Under the pieces are notes generated by a model. It had not been told where the DNA came from. It saw only the letters and a program-made list of their open reading frames with translations, and searched no databases. Below are positions 7,738-15,264 of a stretch of 37,090 nt of DNA, in pieces; positions within the stretch are counted from its first letter, which is position 1; each line of letters starts with the position of its first letter. The stretch covers positions 1-37,090 of the forward strand of contig JAJDNE010000085.1 of assembly GCA_022340825.1 (NCBI GenBank), read 5' to 3'. Origin of the DNA: Acidiferrobacterales bacterium (lineage in GTDB: Bacteria > Pseudomonadota > Gammaproteobacteria > Acidiferrobacterales > JAJDNE01). Both the position numbers and the translations under genes were made by a program.

Positions 7738-9180
7738 ATGAATAACGTAAATTCTGCGGTCCTGGACGCGAATACTGGCTGGATGATTCTGGCACTGTTC
7801 AGTGCGCTCTGGATTGCGCTTGGCTGGCTCTGGGGGCGCAAGGCCAAACAACTCGATGACTATATGTTGGCAGGGCGCAACGTTGGATTGGCGCTTGGCA
7901 CGGCGACGGCCATGGCAACCTGGGTAACCAGCAACACCACGCTGGTCGCCCCACAGTTTGCACTCCAGCTGGGGATCTGGGGCATGCTGGGCTATTCGCT
8001 TGGCTCGGTCGGCCTGCTGTTATTCGCGCCCATGGTCCGACGCATTCGCGAGCTGGTGCCCATGGGGTATACCAGCGGTGATTTTATGCGCCTGCGCTAC
8101 GGTGTATGGACCTGGCGAGTGTTTCTACTGATTTCCATGTGCTATGCCATCGGCTGGATGATCAGCCTGGGCATGGCCGGCGGTATCCTGATTCATGCGC
8201 TGACGGGTATTCAGTACGAGTACGGGATGACCGTGATACTGATGATCTGCGTCAGTTATACCCTGCTGGGCGGGTTGCGTGCGGTGATCGGTACTGACTT
8301 TATTCAAACGCTGTTGATACTCGTTGGTGTCATAATTCTGGCGGTCTTGACCATCACCGGGATTGGTTTCGACACGATGCACCAGACTGTGCTGGCGGAA
8401 AGGCCGGAACTTTTAAACCTGCTGATGCCGGCGGCAATCATGTTTCTGTTCAACAATCTGCTATTCGGCATTGGTGAGATATTTCACTCTAACGTCTGGT
8501 GGTCACGCGCCTTTGCCTTCAGGGAGAACGTCGGCTTCAAGGCTTACCTGATTGCAGGCATCGTTTGGGCACCAATTCCGATTGTCGCCGGTTTCATTGC
8601 GCTGGCGGTGCCTTCCCTGGGCCTGAACGTTCCTGCCGCTGATATGGTGGGGCCAATGGTGGCAGCAAAGTTGCTCGGGTTTACCGGCGCGGTCATCGTT
8701 TTCATTGTCGTTTTTTCCTCACTAGCTTCCAGTCTCGATTCGCTTCTGGCCGCAACCGGCGACTTGATCCTGCAAGACATCTATCGCGGCCACATCAATC
8801 CTGATGCCACTGACGAGCATCTGCGGGTTATGGCGAAGCGTATTATTTTGTTGCTGGGTGTTGTCACCTGGATCATTTGCCTGCCGCGCGTTGCAACGCT
8901 TGGCAGCCTGTTGCAGTACCTCGGCGCATTCGTCGCCAGCACTATCTGGCCGATTATCGCCGGCCTGTACTGGCAGCGGGCAAATGCCAACGGTGCGTTA
9001 TGGGCGATGCTGCTGGGAACCCTGACCGGCATCTGGGCCTACTTCGCTATCGGATTTTATGTCGCGGCACTGGTATCGGCGGCAGTCTCCATGACGATTG
9101 TCATCGTCAGTACCTGGTTGATGCCGGGCAACTTTGAATGGGCGCAGCTGGCGTATGCAGGCAGGGGGGAGCGAAAGTGA
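7738..9180 (+). CDS. Sodium:solute symporter (SSS family)
   Basis: A 480-residue membrane protein with about 13 hydrophobic segments and the SSS family pattern: a first helix leading into GRKAKQLDDYMLAGRN, then GTATAMATWVTSNT, GLRAVIGTDFIQTLLIL and the region SSLASSLDSLLAATGDLILQDIY, which in this family contains the second sodium-site serines. It would import a small organic solute with sodium. The ligand is unknown; its position between the amidase and carbamoyltransferase suggests it brings in, or takes back, the pathway's nitrogen compound. The start is one base after the preceding stop, and its stop overlaps a small membrane gene. Confidence 0.9.
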   Translation: MNNVNSAVLDANTGWMILALFSALWIALGWLWGRKAKQLDDYMLAGRNVGLALGTATAMATWVTSNTTLVAPQFALQLGIWGMLGYSLGSVGLLLFAPMVRRIRELVPMGYTSGDFMRLRYGVWTWRVFLLISMCYAIGWMISLGMAGGILIHALTGIQYEYGMTVILMICVSYTLLGGLRAVIGTDFIQTLLILVGVIILAVLTITGIGFDTMHQTVLAERPELLNLLMPAAIMFLFNNLLFGIGEIFHSNVWWSRAFAFRENVGFKAYLIAGIVWAPIPIVAGFIALAVPSLGLNVPAADMVGPMVAAKLLGFTGAVIVFIVVFSSLASSLDSLLAATGDLILQDIYRGHINPDATDEHLRVMAKRIILLLGVVTWIICLPRVATLGSLLQYLGAFVASTIWPIIAGLYWQRANANGALWAMLLGTLTGIWAYFAIGFYVAALVSAAVSMTIVIVSTWLMPGNFEWAQLAYAGRGERK

Positions 9181-9299
9181 TTATTTCAAAATTCATGTTT
9201 CAGCTAATTATCACGGTGGCGCTCATCGTCACCATAATTTCACCGATCGTACTTATTCTATTCTGGGTCAAGGACTGGAAAGACAGGAAGCTATGGTAA
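9177..9299 (+). CDS. 40-residue single-pass membrane protein, symporter-linked
   Basis: A short reading frame, GTG at 9177 to TAA at 9297-9299, starts inside the stop codon of the symporter (GTGA overlap) and ends 7 bases into the carbamoyltransferase gene. The product is one membrane helix (FQLIITVALIVTIISPIVLI) with a charged tail, WVKDWKDRK. The double overlap, the clean membrane segment and the absence of other space argue that it is real. By analogy with other two-component symporters having a tiny second subunit (for example DUF4212-type partners), it may assist the transporter; this is inference. It is not related by eye to a named family. Confidence 0.7.
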   Translation: MIISKFMFQLIITVALIVTIISPIVLILFWVKDWKDRKLW

Positions 9300-10342
9300 A
9301 GAAACTGCACCCCAAACTGACGGAACGGGTTAGCCAGGATGTCTGGGCAGAAGGCATTGAGCAGCCGGTCGCCCTGCTGGAACTGATTGAAGAACAGCCC
9401 GGTGTGATCGCCGAGCTCGCCGGGTATTCGGTTATCTCCTCCCGACAATTCTCGCGTGAGCAGATCGTGCAACTGTGCCGCCTGGCTGCCAAGTACGAGG
9501 CGCAGCAAATATTCAGTCAATTTCCACTTACTGGAAAGATATTGATCAGTGCATTTTATGAGCCAAGTACACGTACGCGCTTGTCATTCGAAAGTGTCTG
9601 GCACCGGCTGGGTGGCGACATAATCTCCATCACTGATCCATCCACGACCGGTATTGCCAAGGGCGAGTCGCTCCAGGATGTTGCCGAGATGATGAATCAC
9701 TATGGCGACGTGGTGGTGTTGCGTGACTCCAACAACGGCGCGATTTACGAAATGCTGGAAGGGCTGCGTATCCCGATCATCAATGCCGGCAACGGTACCG
9801 ATGAACATCCGACCCAGGCATTGGCTGATATTTACGCGATCCTGAAATGGCGACCGGATCTGGTGCAGGATGATTTCCCGGAAGAAAAGAAAATCACGAT
9901 AGGCATTATCGGGAATCCGGCACGAATGCGGACAGTCAGGAGTGTGTTGCTGTTTCTCGCGAAGTTCAGCGAGGGTATTCGTGAAGTGGTAATCATCACC
10001 AACTCGATTCAGCCTTTTTCAGATGATCAGCGCGAAGAACTGGAAAAGGAGGGCCTTTCGTTTCGGGTCAGCAATGATCTCGACGGCAGTCTGCCAGATA
10101 TGGATGTGGTGTATATCAATGCGATTGCCTGGGTTGGCGACAGCTACGAGGAGCACGGAATTGAATACAAGCTGTCAAAGGATTCCCCGCTCAAGAAAGA
10201 CGCCATCATCCTGCACCCGTTGGCGCGTGGAGAGGAACTGTCTACCGATCTGGATAAGACCGACCACAACTGGTATTTCGCGCAGGCACGCGGTGCGGTG
10301 TTTGTGCGCATGGCGCTGATGTCCAGCATCATGCGCTTCTAG
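9293..10342 (+). CDS. Aspartate-carbamoyltransferase-like enzyme with altered acceptor site
   Basis: A 349-residue carbamoyltransferase, closest in pattern to PyrB but with an N-terminal extension of about 40 residues. The carbamoyl-phosphate site is intact: STRTR (92-96), AKGES (Lys123), VLRD (Arg144) and HPTQ (172-175). In the amino-acid half, the Arg of the RMRTV segment (Arg213, matching E. coli Arg167) is kept, but the motif equivalent to TRVQ (Arg229 and Gln231, which hold aspartate) reads NAIA (276-279), and HPLPR has become HPLAR (308-312). I infer that aspartate is not its substrate. The ATG at 9293 lies inside the end of the preceding small gene, so translation is probably coupled. 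Confidence 0.85.
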   Translation: MVKKLHPKLTERVSQDVWAEGIEQPVALLELIEEQPGVIAELAGYSVISSRQFSREQIVQLCRLAAKYEAQQIFSQFPLTGKILISAFYEPSTRTRLSFESVWHRLGGDIISITDPSTTGIAKGESLQDVAEMMNHYGDVVVLRDSNNGAIYEMLEGLRIPIINAGNGTDEHPTQALADIYAILKWRPDLVQDDFPEEKKITIGIIGNPARMRTVRSVLLFLAKFSEGIREVVIITNSIQPFSDDQREELEKEGLSFRVSNDLDGSLPDMDVVYINAIAWVGDSYEEHGIEYKLSKDSPLKKDAIILHPLARGEELSTDLDKTDHNWYFAQARGAVFVRMALMSSIMRF

Positions 10343-10377
10343 ACTATTTATTCGCAATTAAGGATTTCTCAAGACTC

Positions 10378-12396
10378 ATGTGTGGTATCGCAGGTATTTT
10401 CAATCGTCTTCCGGAACGGCCGGTTGACCCGCAACTGCTGGTCAACATGGCCGCGATTCAGTATCACCGGGGCCCTGACGGCTTTGGTTACAAGATTCTG
10501 AAAGACAAGGGTGTTGGTTTCAGTCATGCACGACTGTCAATTATCGATCTGGACGAAAACCGGGCAAGACAACCGTTCGTCTCTGCCGACAGTCGACTGT
10601 TGCTGGCACACAACGGCGAGTTTTACGATTACAAGCGCTTGCGCGCCGAATTGACGCTGGACGGCGCACGGTTTCAGACCAAGAGTGATTCCGAGCTGGT
10701 GCTTCATCTTTATCCGCGACTGGGGCTGGAAGATGCGCTCGAGCATCTTCGCGGCGAGTTTGCGTTTGCGCTCTACGACAATAATCACGATCGGCTGATG
10801 CTGGTGCGAGACCGCTTTGGCATCAAGCCGCTTTACTGGGCAGAAACAGATAACGGAGTGGTATTCGGCTCCGAACTGAAAGTGCTGTTTGCCCATCCGG
10901 ACGTAAAGCGTGAGTTTGACGCGAAGGGCGTGTTCCACCAACTCATGCAGACGATTGTCCCCGGTACCACTGCGTTCAAGGGAATTCATCAGGTGAAGCC
11001 GGGTCATGTGCTCACTATTGAGAGACACCACGGCAAGATCCAGGTGCACGACGAAAAGTACTGGGATATGGATTTCCCACTGATGTCCGAGCGCGCAAAA
11101 CAGGATCGCGAAGACGAGCAGTATTATATAGATGGCGTCAGAAATGAGCTTCTTGAGGCATTGCAGTTACGACTGGAGGCCGATGTACCAGTTGCCTGCT
11201 ATCTGTCCGGCGGCATTGATTCCTGCTCAACGCTGGGCATGGCTGCTGCCAGTCAGCAGTCGCCGGTAAAGGCCTTCACTATCGGTTTTGACGACAAGGA
11301 CTACGACGAGACACCCATCGCCACGGAAATGGCGGAATCCGTCGGTGCCGACCAGGATGTCATGCGTCTGAATGCCAGTCATTTGTATGACAACTTTGTC
11401 GAAACCATCTGGCATACCGAGCGCACCATCTACAACACCCTTGGTGTCGCCAAGCTGTTAATGAGCCGTCACGTCAACAAGGCCGGCTACAAGGTGGTGG
11501 TAACCGGAGAAGGGTCGGATGAACTGTTTGGCGGTTATCCCGCTTTCCGTCGTGACATGTTTCTTCATGGCATGGATACCCTGTCCGAGGCAGAACGTGC
11601 CGAATGGGAAAGCCTGTTGGCCGAGGGCAACAAGATATTCAAAGGCGCGATGCTGGCAGAAAAAGAAGTCAACGATCCGGCATTGAACGAGTTGGTCGGG
11701 TTTACTCCCTCGTGTCTGCAGCCCTGGCTGGCTTCGGCAGAACACGTGGAAGGGCTGATGAGCAAGGCAATGCAGAAAGAAGTGGCAGGCTATCAGCCAG
11801 GTGCGGCGATCGCCGACGCACTGGACGCAGACATGCTGGCGGGCCGTCACCCGCTCGACAAGGCGCAATATGTCTGGATCAAGACCATGCTAGAGGGCCA
11901 GATCCTGACCTGGGGTGGTGATCGGGTAGACATGGCCAATTCCATGGAAGCACGTCCGCCGTTCCTGGACCATCACCTGGCGGAATTCGCAGCACAACTA
12001 CCACCGACCATGCGCATAAAGGGACGAACTGAAAAATATGTCTTGCGTGAAGCGATGAAGGGCGTGTTGCCGAAAGTACTTTATGAGCGGGAAAAGTTTG
12101 CCTTTATGGCACCACCTGCCCATACCGATGAAGACAAATGGAAGGCGATGAAGGCGTTGGCTGAAGAGTATTTATCAGACGAAGCCATTGATGCTGCCGG
12201 TCTGCTGGATAAGGAGGGGGTGAAGGCTTTGTTTACACTACACGAAGACGAGGACACCAGTGCATCGACCCAGGTACAGCTGGACGCAGTGATCAACCAC
12301 ATGATCGGCGTGCAAATATTGCATCACCACTTCGTCGCAACTGACGTTCCAGAGCATGCCAGGCAGAAAGCCGATCAGCTGGGTTGGCGCCCCTAG
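10378..12396 (+). CDS. Asparagine synthase (glutamine-hydrolysing)-type amidotransferase
   Basis: A 672-residue two-domain enzyme. The N-terminal class II glutamine amidotransferase domain (about 1-210) starts with the catalytic Cys2 (MCGIAGIF) and contains RGPDG, HNGEFYD and RDRFGIKPLYW. The synthetase domain has the ATP pyrophosphatase loop LSGGIDS (276-282) and GEGSDELFGGY (377-387). It is about 100 residues longer than E. coli AsnB and closer to larger AsnB relatives. AsnB makes asparagine, but relatives amidate other carboxylates. Placed 35 bases after the odd carbamoyltransferase, it may amidate the pathway compound rather than provide housekeeping asparagine; either remains possible. 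Confidence 0.85.
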   Translation: MCGIAGIFNRLPERPVDPQLLVNMAAIQYHRGPDGFGYKILKDKGVGFSHARLSIIDLDENRARQPFVSADSRLLLAHNGEFYDYKRLRAELTLDGARFQTKSDSELVLHLYPRLGLEDALEHLRGEFAFALYDNNHDRLMLVRDRFGIKPLYWAETDNGVVFGSELKVLFAHPDVKREFDAKGVFHQLMQTIVPGTTAFKGIHQVKPGHVLTIERHHGKIQVHDEKYWDMDFPLMSERAKQDREDEQYYIDGVRNELLEALQLRLEADVPVACYLSGGIDSCSTLGMAAASQQSPVKAFTIGFDDKDYDETPIATEMAESVGADQDVMRLNASHLYDNFVETIWHTERTIYNTLGVAKLLMSRHVNKAGYKVVVTGEGSDELFGGYPAFRRDMFLHGMDTLSEAERAEWESLLAEGNKIFKGAMLAEKEVNDPALNELVGFTPSCLQPWLASAEHVEGLMSKAMQKEVAGYQPGAAIADALDADMLAGRHPLDKAQYVWIKTMLEGQILTWGGDRVDMANSMEARPPFLDHHLAEFAAQLPPTMRIKGRTEKYVLREAMKGVLPKVLYEREKFAFMAPPAHTDEDKWKAMKALAEEYLSDEAIDAAGLLDKEGVKALFTLHEDEDTSASTQVQLDAVINHMIGVQILHHHFVATDVPEHARQKADQLGWRP

Positions 12397-12551
12397 ATAC
12401 CGGGATACGAGACATCAAATCCCCGGCGTGCTCTCGGTATCGATATTAACAATAAAGGGGAACTGCCGAATTACTGCACAATCATCGCCAGAAAAAATTC
12501 CAGCATTTCAGTAGCAGGTTGAGTGAGATAAAAAGTGGGGTAGAAGCGGGA
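12397..12551. other. Convergent intergenic region with weak hairpin
   Basis: Between the end of the operon and the leftward membrane gene. GATACCG (12396-12402) can pair with CGGTATC (12435-12441), giving a long-loop stem without a T-run. It may contribute to transcript ending, but it is not a canonical rho-independent terminator. Confidence 0.3.
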
Positions 12552-12893
12552 TCAGGAATGGGCCAGATTAACGAAGAATACGATCCAGCATGCTATCAGG
12601 CCACCAGCGGCAATATATTGGGAGCGGCTTTTGAACAATGCGATAAAAATGCGAAATAAAAACACTCCCACCACCAGCACAATTGCTCCTTGCCACCAGG
12701 GATACAAGTGAATAGCCAGTCCCGGCGCCATAAAAATACTGAACACGCCTGACAGCTTGACGTAGGAATTTCCCCGCAGCGACGGTTCAATGAACCACAC
12801 TCTGGGTACCGCAAATTGCTCATACGTCACGATAATGAAACCAAACGTGACGATAAGTGTCAGGACGACCAGCTCTAGATACGCATCTATCAT
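12552..12893 (-). CDS. Four-segment small membrane protein, unknown
   Basis: A 113-residue leftward protein with several hydrophobic segments (about residues 5-23, 46-62, 67-86 and 93-110). I do not recognise the family. There is no strong ribosome site before the ATG at 12893. Neighbouring genes on both sides run in the other direction, so it is probably expressed alone. The membrane-rich composition and clean frame support a real gene, but without homology information the confidence is moderate. Confidence 0.6.
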   Translation of the reverse strand: MIDAYLELVVLTLIVTFGFIIVTYEQFAVPRVWFIEPSLRGNSYVKLSGVFSIFMAPGLAIHLYPWWQGAIVLVVGVFLFRIFIALFKSRSQYIAAGGLIACWIVFFVNLAHS

Positions 12894-13001
12894 TGTTGTG
12901 ATTATCGTTATGCTCCCCGGGCCTGATTATACTGGAAAGGCGGGCAAATTTGCGCGCAAAATGGAGTTGGCTTACAGACCGGCTCGGCCAGGAGGTGATG
13001 G

Positions 13002-13331
13002 ATGGCGTACGATGAAGGGTTGTCGCAACGCATACGGGAATTACTGGAAAATGAGTCAGGCGTTGATGAAAAACGGATGTTTGGTGGTCTGGCGTTCATG
13101 GTACACGGCAATATGTCGGTGGGGGTGACGCACTCAGATTTGATGGTCCGCGTGGGGCCGGATGACTATGACGCGGCGCTCGCCGAGCCCCATACACGGC
13201 CGATGGATTTTACCGGCAAGCCGCTGCGCGGCTTCGTGTATGTTGATGCCAGGGGCTACGAATCTGACGAGGGGCTCGAGAAGTGGGTGGCAAGGGGCGT
13301 TCACTATGCACTTAGCCTGCCGCCCAAGTAG
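13002..13331 (+). CDS. TfoX N-terminal domain protein
   Basis: A 109-residue protein matching the stand-alone TfoX-N domain: RMFGGLAFMVHGNM, LMVRVGPDDY.AAL, the MDFTGKPLRGFVYVD turn and the closing helix LEKWVARGVHYALSLP. In competence regulator TfoX this domain is paired with a C-terminal domain that is missing here; stand-alone versions are common and uncharacterised. GGAGG at 12991-12995 sets the start at 13002. The methyltransferase-like gene follows after 27 bases and is probably co-transcribed. Confidence 0.85.
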   Translation: MAYDEGLSQRIRELLENESGVDEKRMFGGLAFMVHGNMSVGVTHSDLMVRVGPDDYDAALAEPHTRPMDFTGKPLRGFVYVDARGYESDEGLEKWVARGVHYALSLPPK

Positions 13332-13358
13332 CAACTGGTTGTATCGAGGGAACCAGCA

Positions 13359-13865
13359 ATGAACTGGAGTATGCTGCGTGCGATTTTGATACTGCCAGGA
13401 AATGTTGTAGTGGTTATCCCGGCATTTATTTTGTGGCTGAGCTCGAGTACACGCTTTACGTATCATGTATCGGGACCGAGCGATTACCAGTTCTGGCTCG
13501 CGTTGTGTTTGCTGATACCGGGCCTATGGTTAAGCATCTGGACTTCCCGCCTGTTTCTTGAAAAAGGCGAGGGCACCCCGGCTCCCTGGGATCCACCCAG
13601 GAAGCTCGTGGTGCGGGGTCCGTATTGTTTTGTGCGTAATCCGATGATCACTGGTGTCATCGCCATGCTTGGTGCGGAGGCTGTCTTCTTCCAGTCTTGG
13701 CCCCTGTTTGGCTGGGCCATTTTATTTTTCCTGGGTAACGCGGTGTATTTTCCCTACTTTGAGGAAAAAGGTCTGGAGGCTCGCTTTGGTCTTGCATACC
13801 GCGAGTACAAACAGAATGTACCGCGCTGGATTCCACGATTGACTCCCTGGCAGAGGCGCAGTTAA
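13359..13865 (+). CDS. ICMT/PEMT-like membrane methyltransferase family protein
   Basis: A 168-residue integral membrane protein with four hydrophobic segments and the C-terminal signature of the isoprenylcysteine carboxyl methyltransferase/phospholipid methyltransferase family: LVVRGPYCFVRNPM, which binds S-adenosylmethionine together with the downstream EEKGLEARFGLAYREYKQNV. In bacteria these proteins methylate small or lipid substrates that are mostly unknown. It sits 13 bases upstream of a CarS-like gene that also acts in membranes, which may indicate a lipid-related pair. Confidence 0.85.
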   Translation: MNWSMLRAILILPGNVVVVIPAFILWLSSSTRFTYHVSGPSDYQFWLALCLLIPGLWLSIWTSRLFLEKGEGTPAPWDPPRKLVVRGPYCFVRNPMITGVIAMLGAEAVFFQSWPLFGWAILFFLGNAVYFPYFEEKGLEARFGLAYREYKQNVPRWIPRLTPWQRRS

Positions 13866-13878
13866 GGCGACATTAGTG

Positions 13879-14367
13879 ATGGAGATGGCGCCGGTATTTA
13901 ACTCCCTTTTATTATTGTTGCTCGCCAACGGCGCACCGGTAATCGCCAAGCATCTATTGGGCGAGAAGCTCGCCTTTCCCGTCGATGCACGAAAATGTTT
14001 CTTTGATGGCCGTCCCTGGTTCGGTACCTCGAAAACGGCAAGAGGAATAATAATCTCTATCGCCGCCACCGCAGGCGGCGCTATCGTGCTCGGTTATCCG
14101 CCAACGCTTGGTGCACTGTTCGCCACGTTGTCGATGGCAGGCGACCTGACTTCCAGTTTTATCAAGCGCCGACTTGCATTGCCTCCGGGCCACTCCGTGG
14201 TGGGTCTTGACCAGATTCCCGAATCGCTTCTGCCGCTGTTGATTTGCTGGAATGTCCTGGCACTGACTCCAGCAACGGCAATCATGGTCCTGGCTGTTTT
14301 TCTAGTCGTAGACCTGGCCCTTTCAAAAATGCTTTCTCGCTTGCCGTTTTTTGGCCGATCACGATAA
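13879..14367 (+). CDS. CarS-like (CDP-archaeol synthase/DUF46 family) membrane protein
   Basis: A protein of about 162 residues with five hydrophobic segments and the family's conserved polar loops: FFDGRPWFGTSKTARG, where CDP-archaeol synthase has the comparable D..G.SKTWRG, then MAGDLTSSFIKRRLALPPGH and LDQIPESLLPLL. Archaeal CarS transfers CMP from CTP to an unsaturated archaeal ether lipid; bacterial homologues exist and their substrate is not established. ATG at 13879 is preferred over the GTG at 13876 because AAGGCGA lies about 8 bases before it. Short spacing links it to the upstream methyltransferase. Confidence 0.8.
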   Translation: MEMAPVFNSLLLLLLANGAPVIAKHLLGEKLAFPVDARKCFFDGRPWFGTSKTARGIIISIAATAGGAIVLGYPPTLGALFATLSMAGDLTSSFIKRRLALPPGHSVVGLDQIPESLLPLLICWNVLALTPATAIMVLAVFLVVDLALSKMLSRLPFFGRSR

Positions 14368-14458
14368 ACAGGCGATTCCTGGTTTTTCTGGCGCGTTTTC
14401 GGAAACCGACTAGACTAAGGAATTGATGTTACAAGTAATCGAATTCAGGGAGAAAGAT

Positions 14459-15196
14459 ATGGTTAACAAGAAAATGGGCAGGGTTTTGCCCTTGGGAATC
14501 GCCATCCTCGCGTTTGTTTTCACCTCCGGATTTCTGATATCCAAGATGAAGGTAGAGCCGAGTGCATTTGGAAAAAGCAAACGCTTCGCCATTGTTTCCA
14601 TTATGAGTATCGACAAGATTTCGGCGAATCAGGGCCAGGCCGGGCTGTTCGGATCAATCAAGGCAATGTCGAAAAAATACAGTTTTTCCGCTGAAAGCGA
14701 TCCCGTGTTGAAGAAGGCGGTCCCGATTATTTACAAGAAAATGGCGAGAAGTGGTCATTTCACCCTGGTATCACCCAATCGGGTCCTTAAATCGAATGCA
14801 TACCGGTCTGCCAAGGGTGTCAAACCGAAGAGTTTCCTTGGGGCGACGATGATTACCGCGCCGGGCTATAAATACTTCAAGTCAGAAAAAGAGCTTGCAG
14901 GCCTGGCCAAGGGATTGAACGTCGATGCCGTCGTGATGGTGCACGCCGTCTATGGTGTCGCGACCGCTTACGTTGGTCCCGTGGGCAAGAACTATGGTTC
15001 GGTAACCCTGGCAATTTCCGCGGTGGACCGGAATGGTAAAGTCGTCTGGCAACATTCAGTAGCCGAGAAAGACGATAAAGGCCGCAAAATATTCGGCATC
15101 GGTTCGGCGGACTTCAAGGCGCTGGAACCCGGTTTCTATGCCGCTACCGAACGCGCCTTTGACACAGAGTTCGAGAAGCTCAGCAAAAAACTCTAG
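14459..15196 (+). CDS. Exported or membrane-anchored protein, unknown
   Basis: A 245-residue protein with an N-terminal hydrophobic helix (VLPLGIAILAFVFTSGFLI) that acts as signal peptide or anchor, without a lipobox. The mature part is lysine-rich and has an alpha/beta look (FAIVSIMSIDKIS, GLNVDAVVMVHAVYGVA, GSVTLAISAVDRNGKVVWQHSV), the last two segments recalling periplasmic proteins that measure or bind envelope components. I cannot name the family. The start at 14459 is chosen because AGGGAGA lies at a proper distance. It ends at a strong terminator. Confidence 0.65.
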   Translation: MVNKKMGRVLPLGIAILAFVFTSGFLISKMKVEPSAFGKSKRFAIVSIMSIDKISANQGQAGLFGSIKAMSKKYSFSAESDPVLKKAVPIIYKKMARSGHFTLVSPNRVLKSNAYRSAKGVKPKSFLGATMITAPGYKYFKSEKELAGLAKGLNVDAVVMVHAVYGVATAYVGPVGKNYGSVTLAISAVDRNGKVVWQHSVAEKDDKGRKIFGIGSADFKALEPGFYAATERAFDTEFEKLSKKL

Positions 15197-15220
15197 CAGC
15201 AATTCATTTGTAGACGGGCC

Positions 15221-15249
15221 AAAGGGCCGGCGTTCGCCGGCCCTTTTTT
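15221..15249 (+). terminator. Strong rho-independent terminator
   Basis: An 8 bp GC-only stem (15224-15231 with 15236-15243, loop GTTC) is followed by six T. It ends the rightward unit that contains the exported protein. Three A before the stem give only a weak T-tract on the other strand, for the leftward reductase. Confidence 0.93.
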
Positions 15250-15264
15250 ACGTCGCCAGTTGCT

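Noticed and set aside
6064-7847. Long leftward frames opposite the M20 and isochorismatase genes
   Set aside because: Antisense to genes with full catalytic motifs; their composition is that of shadow frames.
9134-9292. Longer carbamoyltransferase N-terminus from 9134
   Set aside because: It would overlap the symporter end and the small membrane gene in another frame and has no family similarity; the ATG at 9293 fits.
9293-10342. Housekeeping PyrB for pyrimidine synthesis
   Set aside because: The aspartate-binding TRVQ-equivalent residues are lost, the HPLPR motif is changed and no pyrI, pyrC or other pyr gene is adjacent.
10537-11868. Long frames on the strand opposite asnB
   Set aside because: They are antisense shadows of a gene with clear catalytic motifs and show no recognisable domains.
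12396-12441. Terminator of the carbamoyl operon
   Set aside because: The stem is only 7 bp with a loop of more than 30 bases and no T-run.
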